In this document: positions 55,193-63,566 of the stretch, piece after piece | Numbering within the stretch: the stretch's first letter is position 1 | Layout: each line of letters begins with the position of its first letter | Source of the DNA: an uncultured Collinsella sp. | GTDB lineage: Bacteria; Actinomycetota; Coriobacteriia; Coriobacteriales; Coriobacteriaceae | Assembly: GCA_958443615.1 (NCBI GenBank) | Contig: CAUCLI010000002.1 | Coordinates: 1-64,000 of the forward strand | DNA: 64,000 bases | Direction: 5' to 3' | Made by a program: the position numbers and the translations under genes | Notes under the pieces: model-generated | What the model was told of the DNA's origin: nothing | The model's input: only the letters and a program-made list of their open reading frames with translations | Databases searched by the model: none

Positions 55193-56464
55193 CTACGCGT
55201 ACAGACCGTAGAGATCCACATCGGCCTCGCCGAACAGCTCGTTGACGTAGGCGGTCCACTTGGTGCTCGCATTCTGAGACTCGGAGAGATACTGCTGGTA
55301 CGCGACCGCGTAGGCCTTCTGAGCCTGCAGGTAGCTGGCGGACTCGGGGGTGATCTCCTCGCCGGAGAGGGCGGTGGCGTAGGCGCCGTCGAGTGCGGCC
55401 CAGGTGCCGGCCTCGGCATCCCACTCATCGCCGGCGAGGTCGATGATGTAGGCGGCGTACTCGGCGTTGGCCTCGTTCTCGTCACCGCTCTCAGGCTCGG
55501 CCGGGGCCTCGGGCATGGTGGGGGCATCGGTCATGACGCTCTGGTAGAGCTTCTGGATGATCCCCTGCTCGCGCACGATCTGCTTGGCCTGATCCTCGCT
55601 CACGCCGTATTGGCTGGCGATGGTGGAAAAGTCGGACGTGCCCAGGGAGGACTCTGCGGTCTCGGAGAGCTCCTCGTCACTGAGCTCGATCCCCTGCTTG
55701 TCCGCCTCCTCGAGCAGGATGCGGTTGCGCACGTACGCCAGAACCGAGTCTGCGGACGGGGCGGGATAGGTGTCGTCGTCGCCCTTCACGCTCTCGAGGC
55801 TGTACTGGCTCTCGATGGCCTCGCGCGCCGTGATCTTGTGCGTGGCGCCCTTGAAGCTCCACGTGGCGACCGTGGCGTCCAGCTCGCTCTCGGCGAAGGT
55901 GGGGGCGCTCACGCCCTTGGCGCCGAAACCGCCGGATCCCATGAAGTAGCCGATGATCGCAGCGGCAACGACCGCGACGACGGCACTGGCGATGAAGTAC
56001 TTGTGCTTGCCGGCGAAGGCGCGCTGCATGCGGCTCTTCTTCGGGCGGGTCGCGGGGCAGGGCTTCTTCGCCGCCGCTTTCGCGGACGAAGCGTCGGCGA
56101 CATCGGCGCGGGCGTCCTCGGCATCCGCGTCCCCTTCGGACGCGTCGGCGTCGGAGTCCTTGTCGAGGTCTGCATCCGCATCGGCGGCGTCCCCCTCGTC
56201 GGCGGTGCCATTCTCATCGGCGACATCGCTCTCGCCGCCCTCGACATCATCAGGCGTATCGAGCAGTTCGGGGTCCGCCTCGAGTTCGAGCTCGGCCTCC
56301 GCCGCGGCGGTCTTGCCGGAGATGTCCTCAGCGGTCAGGCCGTCGTGGATCTCCACGCGCTCGACCTCGTCGTCACCATTCGGCCCTTCACCGCGGCCGA
56401 CGACCTCGATGCCGTCGATGTACTCGTTGTCCTCGGAATCGTCCTTCTTCATGATCAGACCCAT
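55193..56464 (-). CDS. Membrane-anchored SurA N-terminal-like protein
   Basis: Start ATG 56464 (MGLIMKKDD) follows AAAGGAG by eight bases. Of 423 residues, about 1-130 are extremely acidic and cytoplasmic (Asp/Glu/Ala-rich). A basic stretch (KPCPATRPKKSRMQRAF) precedes a membrane segment at about 155-175. The outer part contains VLAYVRNRILLEEADKQGIELSDEEL, which matches the SurA/trigger-factor-like N-terminal chaperone domain, but the peptidyl-prolyl isomerase domain is lacking. It may be a foldase-type chaperone on the outer face of the membrane. Function is inferred from the domain. Confidence 0.78.
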   Translation of the reverse strand: MGLIMKKDDSEDNEYIDGIEVVGRGEGPNGDDEVERVEIHDGLTAEDISGKTAAAEAELELEADPELLDTPDDVEGGESDVADENGTADEGDAADADADLDKDSDADASEGDADAEDARADVADASSAKAAAKKPCPATRPKKSRMQRAFAGKHKYFIASAVVAVVAAAIIGYFMGSGGFGAKGVSAPTFAESELDATVATWSFKGATHKITAREAIESQYSLESVKGDDDTYPAPSADSVLAYVRNRILLEEADKQGIELSDEELSETAESSLGTSDFSTIASQYGVSEDQAKQIVREQGIIQKLYQSVMTDAPTMPEAPAEPESGDENEANAEYAAYIIDLAGDEWDAEAGTWAALDGAYATALSGEEITPESASYLQAQKAYAVAYQQYLSESQNASTKWTAYVNELFGEADVDLYGLYA

Positions 56465-56767
56465 GCGGCCCGCTCCTTTCATCTTGCCTGTCAGATTATC
56501 GCGTCAAGCCGATACGATACCCAAAAACAAACGGGGATACGCCGCGAAACGAGCGCATCCCCGTTAAGGTTTGCTTAATTGCGCAATGCGTTGCGCGAGT
56601 GCGCACACCGCGCGGATCGATTCCGCGAATCCGCGAACAAGAGGAGGGAAGCACTCCATGTGCAAAGTGCACCCGTCCCTAATTACACGTCATGCCGCAG
56701 ATCGGCGCAAAAGAGGAGATGTCGCACCTCATGTGTAAAATGCACCCGTCCCCAATTGCACATCAGG
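56465..56767. repeat. Two direct copies of the GTCCCC repeat family
   Basis: The 303-base gap has no gene. Positions 56658-56690 and 56731-56763 are direct copies, 73 bases apart, of ATGTG(T/C)AAA.TGCACCCGTCCC(C/T)AATT with an ACAC or GCACA end. They are the half-elements of the palindrome at 34-104. Confidence 0.8.
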
Positions 56768-57853
56768 TTACGCCAGGTGCGAGATCACCGCGTCGGCGTA
56801 GGCCTGCGTGCCCACGGCTCCCTCGACGCTGCCGGTGAGCGCGCGCTGCACGTCTCCGGTGACCTGCGCGCCCTCGGCGAGCGTGGCGCGAACGGCCGCG
56901 CGGATGCGCTCGGCGGCCTCGGCCTCGCCCAGGTGGTCGAGCATCATGGCGGCGGACAGGATCTCGGCGGTGGGGTTGGCGATGTCCCTGCCGGCGATGT
57001 CGGGCGCGCTGCCGTGCGTGGGCTCGAAGATGGCCGCTTCCGTGCCGATGTTGGCGCCGGGCGCCATCCCCAGGCCGCCCACAAGGCCGGCGCACAGGTC
57101 ACTCACGATGTCGCCGTACAGGTTCAGGCACACGAGCACGTCGAAGTCATGCGGCTCCTGGACCAGGCCCATGCAGGTGGCGTCGACGATCTTGTCGTTG
57201 AACTCGATGTCGGGATAGCGCTCGGCGACCTCGCGGGCGATGCGCAGGTACAGGCCGTCGGTCGCCTTCATGATGTTGGCCTTGTGCACGCACGTGACCT
57301 TCTTGCGACCGCAGCGGCGAGCGTACTCGAACGCGTACTCGACGATACGGCGAGAGCGCTCGATGGAGATCGGCTTGATGGAAATAGCCGAATCTGCGGC
57401 GAAGGGCTTCTGCCCGGAGGCCTCGACGAGCTCGGCGAGCTTCGCGACCTCGGGAGCGCCCTCGTCGAACTCTATGCCGGCGTACAGGTCCTCGGTGTTC
57501 TCGCGCACGATGACCAGGTCGACGTCGCGGTAGCGCGAGCCGTCGCCGGGCTGGGACAGGCAGGGGCGCACGCAGGCGTACAGGTCGAACTCCTTGCGCA
57601 GGGCGACGTTGACGCTGCGGAAACCCGTGCCCACGGGCGTGGTGATGGGGCCCTTGATGGCGACCTTGGTGGTGCGGACCGCGTCGAGCACATGCTCGGG
57701 CAAGGGGGTGCCGTACTCGTCCATCACACCGGCGCCGGCGTTCTGGACATTCCAATTGATCTGGACGCCGGTCGCCTCGACCACGCGGCGCATGGCGCTC
57801 GTGATCTCGGGGCCGATCCCGTCACCGGGAATCAAAACGACGTCATGGGCCAT
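56768..57853 (-). CDS. Isocitrate/isopropylmalate dehydrogenase family, probably NAD-dependent IDH
   Basis: The 361-residue protein has IPGDGIGPEITSAM, the substrate-site VRENTEDLYAGIE (Asn-Thr rather than the Ser of phosphorylatable IDH), HKANIMKATDGLY and NLYGDIVSDLCAGLVGG, and the adenine-site GSAPDIAG. ENTEDLY is the form found in NAD-dependent isocitrate dehydrogenases; homoisocitrate or tartrate-type enzymes are alternatives. leu genes are absent nearby, which argues against isopropylmalate dehydrogenase. The ATG lies three bases after the stop of the HEAT-like gene, with GAGGAG overlapping its end. Confidence 0.88.
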   Translation of the reverse strand: MAHDVVLIPGDGIGPEITSAMRRVVEATGVQINWNVQNAGAGVMDEYGTPLPEHVLDAVRTTKVAIKGPITTPVGTGFRSVNVALRKEFDLYACVRPCLSQPGDGSRYRDVDLVIVRENTEDLYAGIEFDEGAPEVAKLAELVEASGQKPFAADSAISIKPISIERSRRIVEYAFEYARRCGRKKVTCVHKANIMKATDGLYLRIAREVAERYPDIEFNDKIVDATCMGLVQEPHDFDVLVCLNLYGDIVSDLCAGLVGGLGMAPGANIGTEAAIFEPTHGSAPDIAGRDIANPTAEILSAAMMLDHLGEAEAAERIRAAVRATLAEGAQVTGDVQRALTGSVEGAVGTQAYADAVISHLA

Positions 57854-57856
57854 GGG

Positions 57857-58552
57857 TTACTCCTCGTCCTCATCGTCGGCGTCGCTCTTCTTGGCGCGCG
57901 CCTTCTTCTGCGGGTTGTCGAGCTTGAAGCGCTTGACGAGCGCGTCGTAGATCTCACGGGAGCGGACGCGCAGGTAGCTGCCCTTGCCGTTCTCGGCGTC
58001 GAACTGCAGGCGACCCGCGAGCTCGGCGGCGACGGAGCCGGAGATCTGGCCGTGGGCGAAGGAGAAGAGCAGGGCGAGCATGTCGCGGTACTCCAAGTCG
58101 CCGTGGAAGCACTGGATGGCCTCATCGACGATGGGCCAGACCTTCTCGGAACGGCGGCGCTCGGTGGCGCCCCACACCGTGAGGAAGCGGAAGGCGGACA
58201 GGCGCAGCGGTGCGGAGATCTCGTCGAAGAGGGCCGCCTCGGCGCCCTCGTAAGCGGCGCCGCACTCCTTGGCATGCTCGGGCACGAGCAGGGTCAGCGC
58301 GTCGAGGACCTCCCAGCGGGTCTGTGCCTCGGGACGGTACAGGGCGTCGAGCAGCTGCTCGATGTACGGGGAGAGCAGCTCGGGCTCGCGCTGGGCGAGC
58401 AGATTCACCACGCGGCCGGCGAGCTGGCGCGTGCGGCGGCTCGAGCTGGACAGGTCCTCGATGAGGGCGGAAAGGGCGTCGGCGCTGTTCTCCACGCTCG
58501 CGAGGCGGGCGGCCTCCTCGGGGGAGAGCTCGACAAGGTTCTCTTCTGCCAT
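57857..58552 (-). CDS. HEAT-repeat-like helical protein
   Basis: The 231-residue protein (start ATG 58552, MAEENLVEL, after GAGG) is wholly helical, with repeated units such as TRQLAGRVVNLLAQREPELL, then IEQLLDALYRPEAQTRWEVL, resembling HEAT or PBS-lyase-type repeats. The C-terminus is Lys-rich then Asp/Glu-rich. Such proteins are scaffolds; no partner is visible. It is coupled to the isocitrate dehydrogenase family gene downstream. Confidence 0.7.
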   Translation of the reverse strand: MAEENLVELSPEEAARLASVENSADALSALIEDLSSSSRRTRQLAGRVVNLLAQREPELLSPYIEQLLDALYRPEAQTRWEVLDALTLLVPEHAKECGAAYEGAEAALFDEISAPLRLSAFRFLTVWGATERRRSEKVWPIVDEAIQCFHGDLEYRDMLALLFSFAHGQISGSVAAELAGRLQFDAENGKGSYLRVRSREIYDALVKRFKLDNPQKKARAKKSDADDEDEE

Positions 58553-58715
58553 GGATGCGTACCTCATATCTTTCTCGTTGCAGCGAATAACCGAATTATC
58601 GTATGGACGACCCCCTCAGGTCCAGGGTGGATACCTCGGAATACGGGGTGTTCACGAAAGAGGGCGCGGGCCCCGCCCACATGCGCCCGCGGGGGCTCCG
58701 CGGGCGCATGGAACG

Positions 58716-59162
58716 TTACCTGTCGTTTCTCCCGGCGCCCTTGGAGGGGACGCCCGCTGAGCCCTTCTCGTCGACCGAGATCAGATCGGGACCGGCCTCG
58801 CCGCTCTTGCGGCGACGGCGATACGCCTCGCCCGTCCCCTTCTCCGCCACCTTGCGATGGCGACGGTTGACGTCCATGAAGTTGTCGAGCCACTTCCAGG
58901 GGCCCGAGGACTCGCCGAAGCTCATCTTGAGGCCGGCGATGTATCCCGCCAGGACGCCCATGAGCACGACCTGGATCATCATCGCCGGGATGAGCGCGAC
59001 GCCCAGCACGATGCCGACCAGGCCGCCGATGTTGGCGGCCCAATACCCGCGCGTCGTCACGACCCAGCGACGGCAGACCTCCTGGCCGATGAGGAACCCG
59101 ACGTACACGGCGAAGCCGAATACCAGGATATAGGTGATGATGTAGGCCCAGTTTGCCGGCAT
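58716..59162 (-). CDS. Small membrane protein of unknown function
   Basis: The 148-residue protein has three hydrophobic segments in residues 1-80 (AYIITYILVFGFAVYVGFLI, then ANIGGLVGIVLGVALIPAMM and a third) and a basic, hydrophilic C-terminal tail of about 60 residues (RRHRKVAEKGTGEAYRRRRK). I do not recognise it. It begins seven bases after the dehydrogenase gene ends, with GAGGGG spanning the junction, so it is cotranscribed. Confidence 0.65.
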   Translation of the reverse strand: MPANWAYIITYILVFGFAVYVGFLIGQEVCRRWVVTTRGYWAANIGGLVGIVLGVALIPAMMIQVVLMGVLAGYIAGLKMSFGESSGPWKWLDNFMDVNRRHRKVAEKGTGEAYRRRRKSGEAGPDLISVDEKGSAGVPSKGAGRNDR

Positions 59163-59168
59163 GCCCCG

Positions 59169-60257
59169 CTACCCCTCGTGATGATGGCCGCAGCGGCACT
59201 CGTGGTCGCCGTCATGGCCATGGCCGCCACAGCACTCGTGGTTCTCGCCGTGATCGTGACCGCAGCCGCACTCGTGGTCGCGGCCCTCGTGGTCGTGGCC
59301 GCAGCCGCACTCGCACTCGTCGTCGTGCCCGTGCTGGGCGGTGTAGAGGGACCAGTCGAGACCGGCCGCAACGGCGTCGGCCTCCTCCTGGTACAGCAGG
59401 GTGATCGCCTGGGTGCCCATGCGACCGCCGCCGATGGCGTCGAGCATGTCGTACAGGGTGAAGGCGGTGTCGGCACCGGGCAGGGCGAGCTCCTTCTCCT
59501 CGGCGACCGTGAGCGCGAGGCCGAGGTCCTTGAGGAAGTGCTCGACGAGGAAGCCGGGCTTGTAGTCGCCGTCGATGGCCTTCGGCGCGAGCGAGACCAT
59601 GGCGCCCGTGCTGCCGGTGCCGGAGCAGATCATCTCGCGCACCTGCTCGACGTCCAGGCCGTTCTGCTGCGCGAAGGAGAGCGCATCGGCCATGCCCACC
59701 ATGGAGCTTGCCAGGGCGACCTGGTTGGAGAGCTTCGCGGCCTGGCCGTTGCCGGCGCCGCCGAAGCAGAAGATCTTGGAGGTGAAGGTCTCGAGCACCT
59801 CGCGGACGGGCTCGATGTCGCGCTCGGTGGCGCCGACGATGGCCGTGAGGGTGCCGGCGATGGCGCCGCTCTCGCCGCCGGTCACGGGGCAGTCGAAGGC
59901 GTGCTTGCCGCAGACCTCGGCGGCGCCGGCGATGTCGCGGGCGAGCTCGGGCGCGCTCGTGGTGAGGTCGATCAGGTACGCGCCGTCCTTGGCGGATGCC
60001 AGCAGGCCCTCGCCGGCGAGGTAGATCTCCTCGACGTCCGTGGGGAAGCCCACCATGGTGAAGACCACGTCGGCCTCGCGCGCGGCCTCGGCCGGCGACG
60101 CGGCCCAAGTGGCGCCGCGCTCGATCAGGCCGGCGGCCTTGGCCTTGGTGCGGTTGTAGACGGTGAGCTCGTAGCCCGCGTCCATGATGTGGCCGGCGAT
60201 GGGCGCGCCCATGATGCCGGTGCCGATGAAGGCGATCTTCAGGTTCTTGTCTGCCAT
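59169..60257 (-). CDS. Beta-hydroxyacid dehydrogenase with His/Cys-rich metal-binding tail
   Basis: Residues 1-300 form a 3-hydroxyisobutyrate/2-hydroxy-3-oxopropionate dehydrogenase: N-terminal GTGIMGAPIAGHI (NADP site), TSAPELARDIA and DCPVTGGESGA (substrate loop), and the catalytic Lys in GNGQAAKLSNQ. Residues 309-362 are a tail of 14 His and 9 Cys in repeats such as ECGCGHDHG, not found in the family. It should bind Zn, Ni, Co or Cu. AAAGGAG precedes the ATG. The tail could store metal, act as a chaperone, or be selected for another reason; its effect on the enzyme is unknown. Confidence 0.88.
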   Translation of the reverse strand: MADKNLKIAFIGTGIMGAPIAGHIMDAGYELTVYNRTKAKAAGLIERGATWAASPAEAAREADVVFTMVGFPTDVEEIYLAGEGLLASAKDGAYLIDLTTSAPELARDIAGAAEVCGKHAFDCPVTGGESGAIAGTLTAIVGATERDIEPVREVLETFTSKIFCFGGAGNGQAAKLSNQVALASSMVGMADALSFAQQNGLDVEQVREMICSGTGSTGAMVSLAPKAIDGDYKPGFLVEHFLKDLGLALTVAEEKELALPGADTAFTLYDMLDAIGGGRMGTQAITLLYQEEADAVAAGLDWSLYTAQHGHDDECECGCGHDHEGRDHECGCGHDHGENHECCGGHGHDGDHECRCGHHHEG

Positions 60258-60341
60258 ATGCGATGCTCCTTTACGAAGGTTGTTGAACGAATGGTGCGGG
60301 CGAGGGCCGTCAGCGGGGAAATCCGCCAGATGGGCCGCGCC

Positions 60342-61298
60342 CTACTCGCCGCGGACGCGGTTGGCGATGCGGTCGGTGAGGGAGATCTTCTCGGAGCGGT
60401 CCTTGCCCCAGAAGATGAGGGCCACCATCCCCGGTCCCACATGGGCGCCGATGGTCGGGCCCACCGAGCCGCGCAAGATCGTGAGGTCGGCGCAATCGGG
60501 CTCCTTGCGCACCGCCGCCTCGAGCCAGTCGGCGTCCTTCTCGGCGTCGGACGACACGATGGCCAGCGGCAGGGATGGATCGAACTCGTAGTTCTCCCTG
60601 AAGGACTTGATGAGCGACTTCAGGGCCTTCTTGCGCCCGCGGTTCACGCCGATGAGCGACAGCGACCCCGAAAGGTCGAAGGAGAGTTCGGGCTTGATAT
60701 CGAGCTTGGACGAGAGCGACGCCGCGGCGGGCGGGATGCGGCCGCCGGCGGAGAGCGCGTCGAGGCTGTCCAGCGTGAAGTAGCCGTGGACGTAGGTCTT
60801 GGCCTCGTTCGCCCAATCGGCGAGCTGGCGCGCGCTCAGGCCCGCGGCGCGCTGTCGCACGGCCTCCATGGCCAGCAGCTCCCCGCACGAGCAGGGCAGC
60901 GCGTTGTCGACCACGTACAGCTCAAAACCCGGGTGCTCGGCGCGCACCTGCTCGGCCGCGTTGCAGGCTGAGTTGTGGCTGGAGGAAAGCGCGCTCGTGA
61001 AGCAGAGGTAGACCGTGGGCGTCCCCTCCTCGGCGCACTTCGTGAAAAACTCGAGGTACTCGCCGATGGAGATCGCCGACGTCGAGGCCTTGGCGCCCTC
61101 GCGCAGCTTGTTGTAGAACTCCTCCGGCGTGATGGTGGTCCAGATGTCGTCCGTGTGCTCGACGCCATCCAGGATGTAGGGGAATCCCAGGATATCCACG
61201 TCGAGGGTGGCCGCGATCTCGGGGGTGAGGTCGGCGCAGGTGTCGATTACGATGCGGCACATGCGCGGGGTCTCATGCAAGGCAGGCGTGTCGTCCAT
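60342..61298 (-). CDS. DegV family fatty acid-binding protein
   Basis: The 318-residue protein has the DegV fold: an N-terminal IVIDTCADLTPEIAA, the SAISIGEYLEFF segment with its TSxxS-like site, CFTSALSSSHNSA, and a C-terminal GPTIGAHVGPGMVALIFWG. DegV/FakB proteins hold fatty acids for kinase FakA. ATG 61298 (MDDTPALHETPRM) follows GGAGGAG. No fakA lies in the window. Confidence 0.92.
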   Translation of the reverse strand: MDDTPALHETPRMCRIVIDTCADLTPEIAATLDVDILGFPYILDGVEHTDDIWTTITPEEFYNKLREGAKASTSAISIGEYLEFFTKCAEEGTPTVYLCFTSALSSSHNSACNAAEQVRAEHPGFELYVVDNALPCSCGELLAMEAVRQRAAGLSARQLADWANEAKTYVHGYFTLDSLDALSAGGRIPPAAASLSSKLDIKPELSFDLSGSLSLIGVNRGRKKALKSLIKSFRENYEFDPSLPLAIVSSDAEKDADWLEAAVRKEPDCADLTILRGSVGPTIGAHVGPGMVALIFWGKDRSEKISLTDRIANRVRGE

Positions 61299-61319
61299 GA
61301 GCGCTCCTCCATACAGCAA

Positions 61320-61346
61320 GGCGGCCACCCACATGGGATGGCCGCC
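61320..61346 (-). terminator. Hairpin after hpf
   Basis: GGCGGCCA (61320-61327) pairs with TGGCCGCC (61339-61346). On the minus strand it is followed by TTGCTGTAT, a poor T tract, 27 bases after the hpf stop. It may attenuate read-through into degV. Confidence 0.5.
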
Positions 61347-61372
61347 ATCCAAATCATGCAATGGATGCTATT

Positions 61373-61957
61373 TTACTCGCCCTCTACCTCAAGTTTGGGT
61401 TTGATGATGCCGTATCCACCATTCTTACGGTGATACACCACATTGACGAGGCCGGTGACGCTGTTCTCGAACACGTAGAAGTCATGCCCGATCAGGTCCG
61501 TCTGGACGAGCGCCTCCTCCTCGGTCATGGGGGTGAGCTCGACCTCCTTGACGCGCACGAGCTGATCGTCCTCATCCTCGGGCAGCAGCAGGTCGGCGAG
61601 ATCCGCCACGGGCTCGACCGGGGCGACCTCGGCGGCGGAGAGGCCCTGCTGGCGGTTGTCGACCACGCGGGTCTTGAACTTGCGGAGCTGGCGCGTGACC
61701 TTCTCGGCCGCCAGGTCGATGGCGGCGTACATATCGGCGCCGTGCTCGGCGACGCGAATCACCGAACCGCGGGCGCGGACCGTGACCTCGACGATGGCGG
61801 GGTTGGGGTTGGAGGGGTTCTTCTCGTAGCGCAGGACGACATCGGCGGTCATGGGCTCGATGTCGAACACTTTGAGGGCTTCGCCGATCTTCTCATCGAC
61901 ATGCGCACGCAGAGCATCGGTGACCGTGGTCTTGCGACCGGAGACCTTGATTTCCAT
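61373..61957 (-). CDS. hpf: Long-form ribosome hibernation promoting factor
   Basis: HPF binds the 30S subunit and joins ribosomes into inactive 100S dimers in resting cells. The 194-residue protein, from ATG 61957 (MEIKVSGRKTTVTD) after TTGGAG, has the N-terminal S30AE domain (residues 1-100; GADMYAAIDLAAEKVTRQLRK) and the C-terminal dimerisation domain (about 135-190; FENSVTGLVNVVYHRKNGGYG), which defines the long form. A candidate structured RNA lies further upstream, beyond the lipoprotein gene. Confidence 0.95.
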   Translation of the reverse strand: MEIKVSGRKTTVTDALRAHVDEKIGEALKVFDIEPMTADVVLRYEKNPSNPNPAIVEVTVRARGSVIRVAEHGADMYAAIDLAAEKVTRQLRKFKTRVVDNRQQGLSAAEVAPVEPVADLADLLLPEDEDDQLVRVKEVELTPMTEEEALVQTDLIGHDFYVFENSVTGLVNVVYHRKNGGYGIIKPKLEVEGE

Positions 61958-62122
61958 ACGTGGCTCCAATCTATCCGGGGATAGGACTCGTAAGAGTGTT
62001 GTACCCAAGTTGGGCGGAGACACACGTGGGGAAATTATGCTCCCGTTTGCTGGAGTGCCCGAACCGACCGCCGAATTCTCGGGCGAGGCGGCGGCGCGAA
62101 CGGGTAGCGGGGACCGCGGGGG

Positions 62123-63082
62123 CTAGCCCAGGGAGTTCAGGCCGTCGGAGACGTCCTCGGCGGCGCCGGCGGCGTCGGCGGATTCCTCCGCCGGCTCATC
62201 CTCGAAGTCGACGCCCTCGAGCGCGCAGCCATCGAAGCTGAAGGGCAGGTCGCCATACCACATGCGGAACAGGGCCGCGAGCGTGCCGTCAGACAGGGCC
62301 TCGTCGAGGACCTCCATGGCCTGGGAGCCGAGCTCGGTGCCGGAGGTGACGATGGCGCCGTAGGAGAGCGTCGGGGCGACGGTGCCCACGAAGACGGTGC
62401 CGGGATAGGCGCGGGCGAGGTAGGCGCCGGCCGTCGCATCGCAGGCGACGTAATCGGCCTCGCCGGCCGCGAGGGCCTCGAAGCACTCGTTCACATTCGA
62501 TTGGGTCTTGAGGGTGGCCTCGATACCGACGGAGGACAGGGCGTCCTGCGCGGCGGAATCGCCCTGGACGGCGATGACGGCGCCCTGGAGCGAGGTCGCG
62601 GAGACCGTGGGGACCTCGCGCGAGCCGTCGGCGGTCTTGGCGAAGATCGACGAGGCGTTCTGCACGAGCGCCTCGCTGACATCGACGCCCTCGCCATCCT
62701 CATCGGAGCGGGCCCCGATATAGAGATCCGCCTTGCCCTTGGAAAGCGACCCCGCGGCATCGGCGGAGGAGACGACCTCGAGGTCGAGGCCCATGCGCTC
62801 CGCGAGCAGGCGGGCGATATCCGCGTAGTATCCACTCGGCTTGCCCTCATGGTCCGTCATGGCCTGGGGAGCGTCGGTCATGTCCATGGCGACGGTGAGC
62901 ACGCCGTCCTCGACGAGATCGTCGGCGCCCAGGGTCGCCTCGACCGGCTTCGCCTCGACCTCGGCGCGGGTCGGCGTGGTCAGCGAACAACCCGTGAGGC
63001 CCAGGCCCATTGCGAACGCGCATGCACCCGCGATCAGGCCGGCCATCCCCTTGCGACACGCGACGAACACGCGATCACCCAT
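62123..63082 (-). CDS. Extracellular solute-binding lipoprotein (SBP family 3)
   Basis: The 319-residue precursor has a basic N-terminus, a hydrophobic segment and lipobox LTGC (Cys32). The mature part is a family 3 amino-acid-type binding protein: DGVLTVAMDMTDAP, GKPSGYYADIARLLAERMGLDLE, and GEADYVACDATAGAY. The C-terminal tail is acidic. No permease or ATPase gene is adjacent, so it is either an orphan binding protein or a receptor. GGGAGA precedes the ATG. Lgt (2923-3753) would lipidate it. Confidence 0.9.
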   Translation of the reverse strand: MGDRVFVACRKGMAGLIAGACAFAMGLGLTGCSLTTPTRAEVEAKPVEATLGADDLVEDGVLTVAMDMTDAPQAMTDHEGKPSGYYADIARLLAERMGLDLEVVSSADAAGSLSKGKADLYIGARSDEDGEGVDVSEALVQNASSIFAKTADGSREVPTVSATSLQGAVIAVQGDSAAQDALSSVGIEATLKTQSNVNECFEALAAGEADYVACDATAGAYLARAYPGTVFVGTVAPTLSYGAIVTSGTELGSQAMEVLDEALSDGTLAALFRMWYGDLPFSFDGCALEGVDFEDEPAEESADAAGAAEDVSDGLNSLG

Positions 63083-63127
63083 CTTGGTCTCCCCCGCTCT
63101 CCGGCCGGTTCAGCGTCCCCGGCCCCC

Positions 63128-63450
63128 AAACGCCCGCGCGGCGGCGCGGGCGACAGTTATCACGGTTCCCCCAGCTGACCTGGTCTTTGACCCCACACTT
63201 GCGCACCGGGGCGTTTGCTCGTACCGCCGCGGCGGTATCACGACTAACCCGCTCGCCCGCGAGGCAGGTATTGCCTCTAAAAAGTAGCGACGGGCGGTGC
63301 GACTTACTTCTAGGACGCGCCATGATCGCCCCCGCGCGCACGCGACGGCTTACGTGGATCCCTTCGACCGCGTCTGTCTTGGACTGAGGAGCGCGACGAG
63401 CCAAGGGCACGCGCACACCCGCAACCACAGCCTGGGAGGAACTTCGGGGC
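63128..63450 (-). ncRNA. Candidate structured RNA, possibly raiA-type
   Basis: The 480-base gap between comFC and the lipoprotein gene has no good coding frame. On the minus strand TATAAT lies at 63456-63451 (no clear -35). A terminator-like hairpin CGCCCGCGC/GCGCGGGCG followed by TTT is at 63152-63128. Between them, several short stems are visible (for example GAGGCAA/TGCCTC near 63270), and the stretch CAGCTGGGGGAACCGTGATA has the look of a conserved RNA core. The raiA RNA motif is known upstream of raiA/hpf and comFC genes in Gram-positive bacteria, and both are neighbours here. The identity is therefore inferred from context. Confidence 0.45.
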
Positions 63451-63566
63451 ATTATACCGCAGGTCACATGCAGATTGTGCCCGGGCATCGCGGCAATCGC
63501 CCGTCCCTCTCGCGGCGAGTGCGGGCATTCGGCAATTCGGCGGTGACTGCTCGGGCGAGCATAGCC

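Noticed and set aside
57597..57853. Isopropylmalate dehydrogenase (leuB)
   Set aside because: The ENTEDLY motif and lack of leu neighbours favour the isocitrate-type branch.
63083..63300. c-di-GMP or cobalamin riboswitch before the solute-binding lipoprotein
   Set aside because: I could not find the conserved cores of those classes. The gene context fits a raiA-type RNA better.
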